Part shown: positions 28,910-31,862 of the stretch, one piece after another
Position numbering within the stretch: position 1 is the stretch's first letter
Layout of the letters: each line of letters begins with the position of its first letter
Assembly: GCA_964649195.1 (NCBI GenBank)
Contig: CAZYPK010000044.1
Coordinates: 1 to 31,862, forward strand
Direction of reading: 5' to 3'
Source: JTS-RE9 sp964649195
GTDB lineage: Bacteria; Planctomycetota; Phycisphaerae; Phycisphaerales; Phycisphaeraceae
DNA length: 31,862 bases
The notes under the pieces: generated by a model
Seen by the model: the letters and a program-made list of their open reading frames with translations, nothing else
Database searches by the model: none
Told to the model about the DNA's origin: nothing
Position numbers and translations under genes: made by a program

Positions 28910-30271
28910 TCACAGTGATTCCAGAAACTTGATCAGGGCATTTCGATCTTCCTTTTCCAACCGGCGGACCTTTTCGCGGGACGGTTCCGCTTCGCCGCCG
29001 TGCCACATGATGGCTTCGAGAAGGTTGCGGGCCCGGCCATCGTGGAGGTAGCGGGTGTGGCCGTTGACGGTTTGGAACAGGCCGACGCCCCAGAGCGGCG
29101 GGGTGCGCCACTGGCGGCCGTCGGCTTCGAAGTCGGGGCGGTGGTCGGCCAGGTCTTCGCCCATGTCGTGCAGGAGCAGGTCAGTGTAGGGATGGATCGT
29201 CTGGTGGGCCAGCGCGGCGATTTCGTAGTCGCCGGTCTTGAGCGTGGGGATGTGGCACTTGGCGCAGCCGATCTCGGTGAAGAGTTTTTCGCCTTTGAGC
29301 ACGACGGGATCGTTGACATTCCGCCGGGCGGGGACCGCCAGGACGCGGGTGTAAAACGTCAGGGTGTTCAGGTCATCATCGCCCAGTTCCGGGCTGCCGC
29401 CGGTGGGGGCTTGTGCCGCGGCTTTTTGCGGAGCGGTGATGTTCTCGCGCGGGAAGATGGAGGTGGTGATGCCGATGTCGCCCAGGAGCGCCGCCGCATT
29501 CTGCTGCCTGAGCGAAGGCTGATTCGCCTTCCAGCCGAAGCGGCCCAGGGCTTTGCGCCGGTTGGTTTCATCCCAGACGCGATTGGTTTTTCCCTTGATG
29601 CCATCCCCATCGGCATCGTTCGGGTCCGCCAGCGCCTCAATGGTTTTTTCGGGCACCGCTTCGAGCAACCCCAGGCCGATCATCTGCGGAGCGACGCGCG
29701 GGCTGAAGAGCGTGCCCTCCCCCAGCGGACCGAAGGCCAGGTCCTTGAAGGTGTAGATCGGTTTGGCCAGCCGATAGGTCGAACCATCGGCGAAGGCGTG
29801 CTCCACTTCCTCGTAGCGCACGACGGCCCGCCCTTCGGCGCTGACGCCGGGGATGGCGCGGTCGTTGAGCTGATCGCCATACGCCGGGTGCGGAATGACG
29901 TTGCCGCGCGAATCCTTGCCGGGCAGGCTCAGGCGGATGAGCATGGACATCATCGGGCCATCTTCATGCTCAGGCGGCCGCCCGCGTCCATCGCGCAGAT
30001 GACAGGCGGAACAGGAGACACGATTGAAGACCGGCCCAAGCCCATCGAGCTTGTCAACCGAAGCCGGGGCGATGACCCAGTTCGTATTGAACAGCCGATT
30101 GCCGGACGCAAAGGTGCGCAGATCGGTGACAGGCAGATTGGAGGCAGGCGCGGAAAACGCGCTGCGATTGGTGACGAAAACGGTGGCATCCCCGCCGGAG
30201 CGTTCGGGGGAGGCGGACAGCGGCAGCGGCAGGAGCAGAAGCAGAATGAAGCGGATGGAAGGATTCATCAT
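28910..30271 (-). CDS. Di-haem oxidoreductase (DUF1111, thiol oxidoreductase-like)
   Basis: A 453-residue exported c-type cytochrome of the DHOR/DUF1111 family, related to di-haem peroxidases. Two haem-attachment motifs are present: CSACH (87-91) and CAKCH (about 353-357). The signal peptide is MNPSIRFILLLLLPLPLSASP, so it acts in the periplasm. ATG 30271 (or 30268) is chosen because it gives this clean signal peptide; an overlapping GTGATG at the imelysin stop codon (30349) is an alternative that would add 26 unlikely residues. A perfect 8-bp hairpin (CGTTCGCC TT GGCGAACG) lies in between. DHOR genes are often linked to imelysin genes in iron-regulated clusters, as here. Confidence 0.92.
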   Translation of the reverse strand: MMNPSIRFILLLLLPLPLSASPERSGGDATVFVTNRSAFSAPASNLPVTDLRTFASGNRLFNTNWVIAPASVDKLDGLGPVFNRVSCSACHLRDGRGRPPEHEDGPMMSMLIRLSLPGKDSRGNVIPHPAYGDQLNDRAIPGVSAEGRAVVRYEEVEHAFADGSTYRLAKPIYTFKDLAFGPLGEGTLFSPRVAPQMIGLGLLEAVPEKTIEALADPNDADGDGIKGKTNRVWDETNRRKALGRFGWKANQPSLRQQNAAALLGDIGITTSIFPRENITAPQKAAAQAPTGGSPELGDDDLNTLTFYTRVLAVPARRNVNDPVVLKGEKLFTEIGCAKCHIPTLKTGDYEIAALAHQTIHPYTDLLLHDMGEDLADHRPDFEADGRQWRTPPLWGVGLFQTVNGHTRYLHDGRARNLLEAIMWHGGEAEPSREKVRRLEKEDRNALIKFLESL

Positions 30272-30283
30272 GGGCGCATTTAG

Positions 30284-30301
30284 CCGTTCGCCTTGGCGAA
30301 C
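30284..30301. repeat. Hairpin between the imelysin and di-haem genes
   Basis: CGTTCGCC and GGCGAACG form a perfect 8-bp stem with a 2-base loop, just before the chosen di-haem start. No T-run follows; it may be a processing or stability signal within the operon. Confidence 0.5.
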
Positions 30302-30345
30302 GAAGGACCAAAAAATCATGTCGAATCCGCCGCGCCGGGCCATCA

Positions 30346-31512
<1,167 letters not shown>

Positions 31513-31532
31513 GTTGGTCCCTAATTATTGAA

Positions 31533-31547
31533 TGAGAATGATTCTCA
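31533..31547 (-). promoter_or_regulatory. Fur box upstream of imelysin
   Basis: TGAGAAT G ATTCTCA is a perfect 7-1-7 palindrome close to the classical Fur site TGATAAT-N-ATTATCA. It is centred 28 bases before the imelysin ATG and overlaps where the promoter should be (AATAAT just downstream on the minus strand). Repression by Fur under iron-replete conditions is expected. Confidence 0.75.
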
Positions 31548-31734
31548 GTTGATCGTAAGGCCGACCGAAGGGGCCGTCAAGGTCGGAGAGGAACCTGAAA
31601 ACCTGAGTTCGGGACAAAAGCCTCTTCCTTCCCTTTGTGCCTCTTTGTGGCAATCCCTTTCTTGCGCTTTTGCGTCTTTTCGCGGCAAAGGCGCGGGATA
31701 TCCGGGGGCTAAACCAAGGCAAACGCATATGACC

Positions 31735-31790
31735 CCGGGAGGGCGAGGCTCCGGCCGGGAGGGTGAGGCTTCGGGAGGGCGAGGCTCCCG
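31735..31790. repeat. GGGAGGGCGAGGCTCC tandem repeats
   Basis: Three near-copies of a 16-18-base word (GGGAGGGCGAGGCTCC, GGGAGGGTGAGGCTTC, GGGAGGGCGAGGCTCC) in the same orientation, followed by a hairpin with AGCCCG/CGGGCT and CGTTTG/CAAACG stems. It looks like a dispersed extragenic repeat; the window ends before a flanking gene. Confidence 0.7.
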
Positions 31791-31862
31791 CCGAGCCGTT
31801 CGTTTGTGAAGCCCGTCTGCGGGCTGAAGCAAACGAAACTCGCGCGGCCGGCGATCGTGCCT

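Larger units (their letters stand above)
31513..31862. other. Intergenic end of the window
   Basis: 350 bases without a supported gene. It holds the Fur box (31533-31547), a pyrimidine-rich stretch with repeated CTTTGTG/CTTTTGCG words (31625-31690), the GGGAGGGCGAGGCTCC repeats (31735-31790) and an imperfect hairpin (about 31797-31838). Confidence 0.6.

Noticed and set aside
31528..31809. Small open frames at the right edge
   Set aside because: They run through the Fur box and extragenic repeats and resemble no protein family.

Overview
The window is GC-rich bacterial chromosome. It most likely comes from the Planctomycetota, perhaps a Phycisphaerae-like lineage. The clues are a PEP-CTERM exported protein, a DUF1844 protein, a cytochrome b558-type succinate dehydrogenase, a Uma2-family protein, a di-haem oxidoreductase/imelysin pair and very repeat-rich intergenic DNA. 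The taxonomic call is an inference from gene content. No rRNA, tRNA, CRISPR array, phage or transposase gene was seen.

Layout. 1-1663: exported endonuclease/exonuclease/phosphatase (EEP) protein and a DJ-1/PfpI protein (minus). 1783-5070: Uma2-family protein, an HExxH zinc metallopeptidase and an ATP-grasp ligase (plus). 5446-7665: polyphosphate kinase interrupted by one in-frame TAA. 7844-12445: dnaG and rpoD, the remnant of the macromolecular synthesis operon. 12573-13252: MazEF-like pair, then a duplicated-domain membrane-anchored protein to 14040. 14300-18076: clpB and dnaJ/cbpA (minus). 18410-20648: DUF47 protein and PiT phosphate transporter (minus). 21028-22170: PEP-CTERM protein. 22643-27606: DUF1844 protein, then sdhC, sdhA, a small membrane protein and sdhB. 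27713-28648: ddl (minus). 28910-31512: iron-regulated lipoprotein imelysin and di-haem oxidoreductase (minus).

Themes. Phosphate metabolism appears twice: ppk, and the DUF47-PiT operon, which is preceded by 11-bp-spaced CTAAC direct repeats resembling a Pho box. Iron appears at the right end, where a perfect 7-1-7 Fur-box palindrome lies before the imelysin gene. Protein quality control is represented by ClpB with a DnaJ-type co-chaperone.

The most unusual feature is the repeat landscape. Many junctions carry tracts of degenerate tandem heptanucleotides, often as two arms in inverted orientation around a spacer. Several unrelated heptamers are used (GTTCCGA, ACAGGGG, CGGGTGT, AATACTT and a degenerate A/T-rich one), but the period and layout stay the same. 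Two tracts lie inside dnaG in frame, so the primase carries translated repeat insertions. A second class is a composite element with hairpin ends (GCCGCGAC...GTCGCGGC) present in three complete copies and one single-hairpin copy. A third is a long palindrome in two copies (CCCGATGGCGAG...CCGTCGGG). One composite element supplies the stop codon of clpB.
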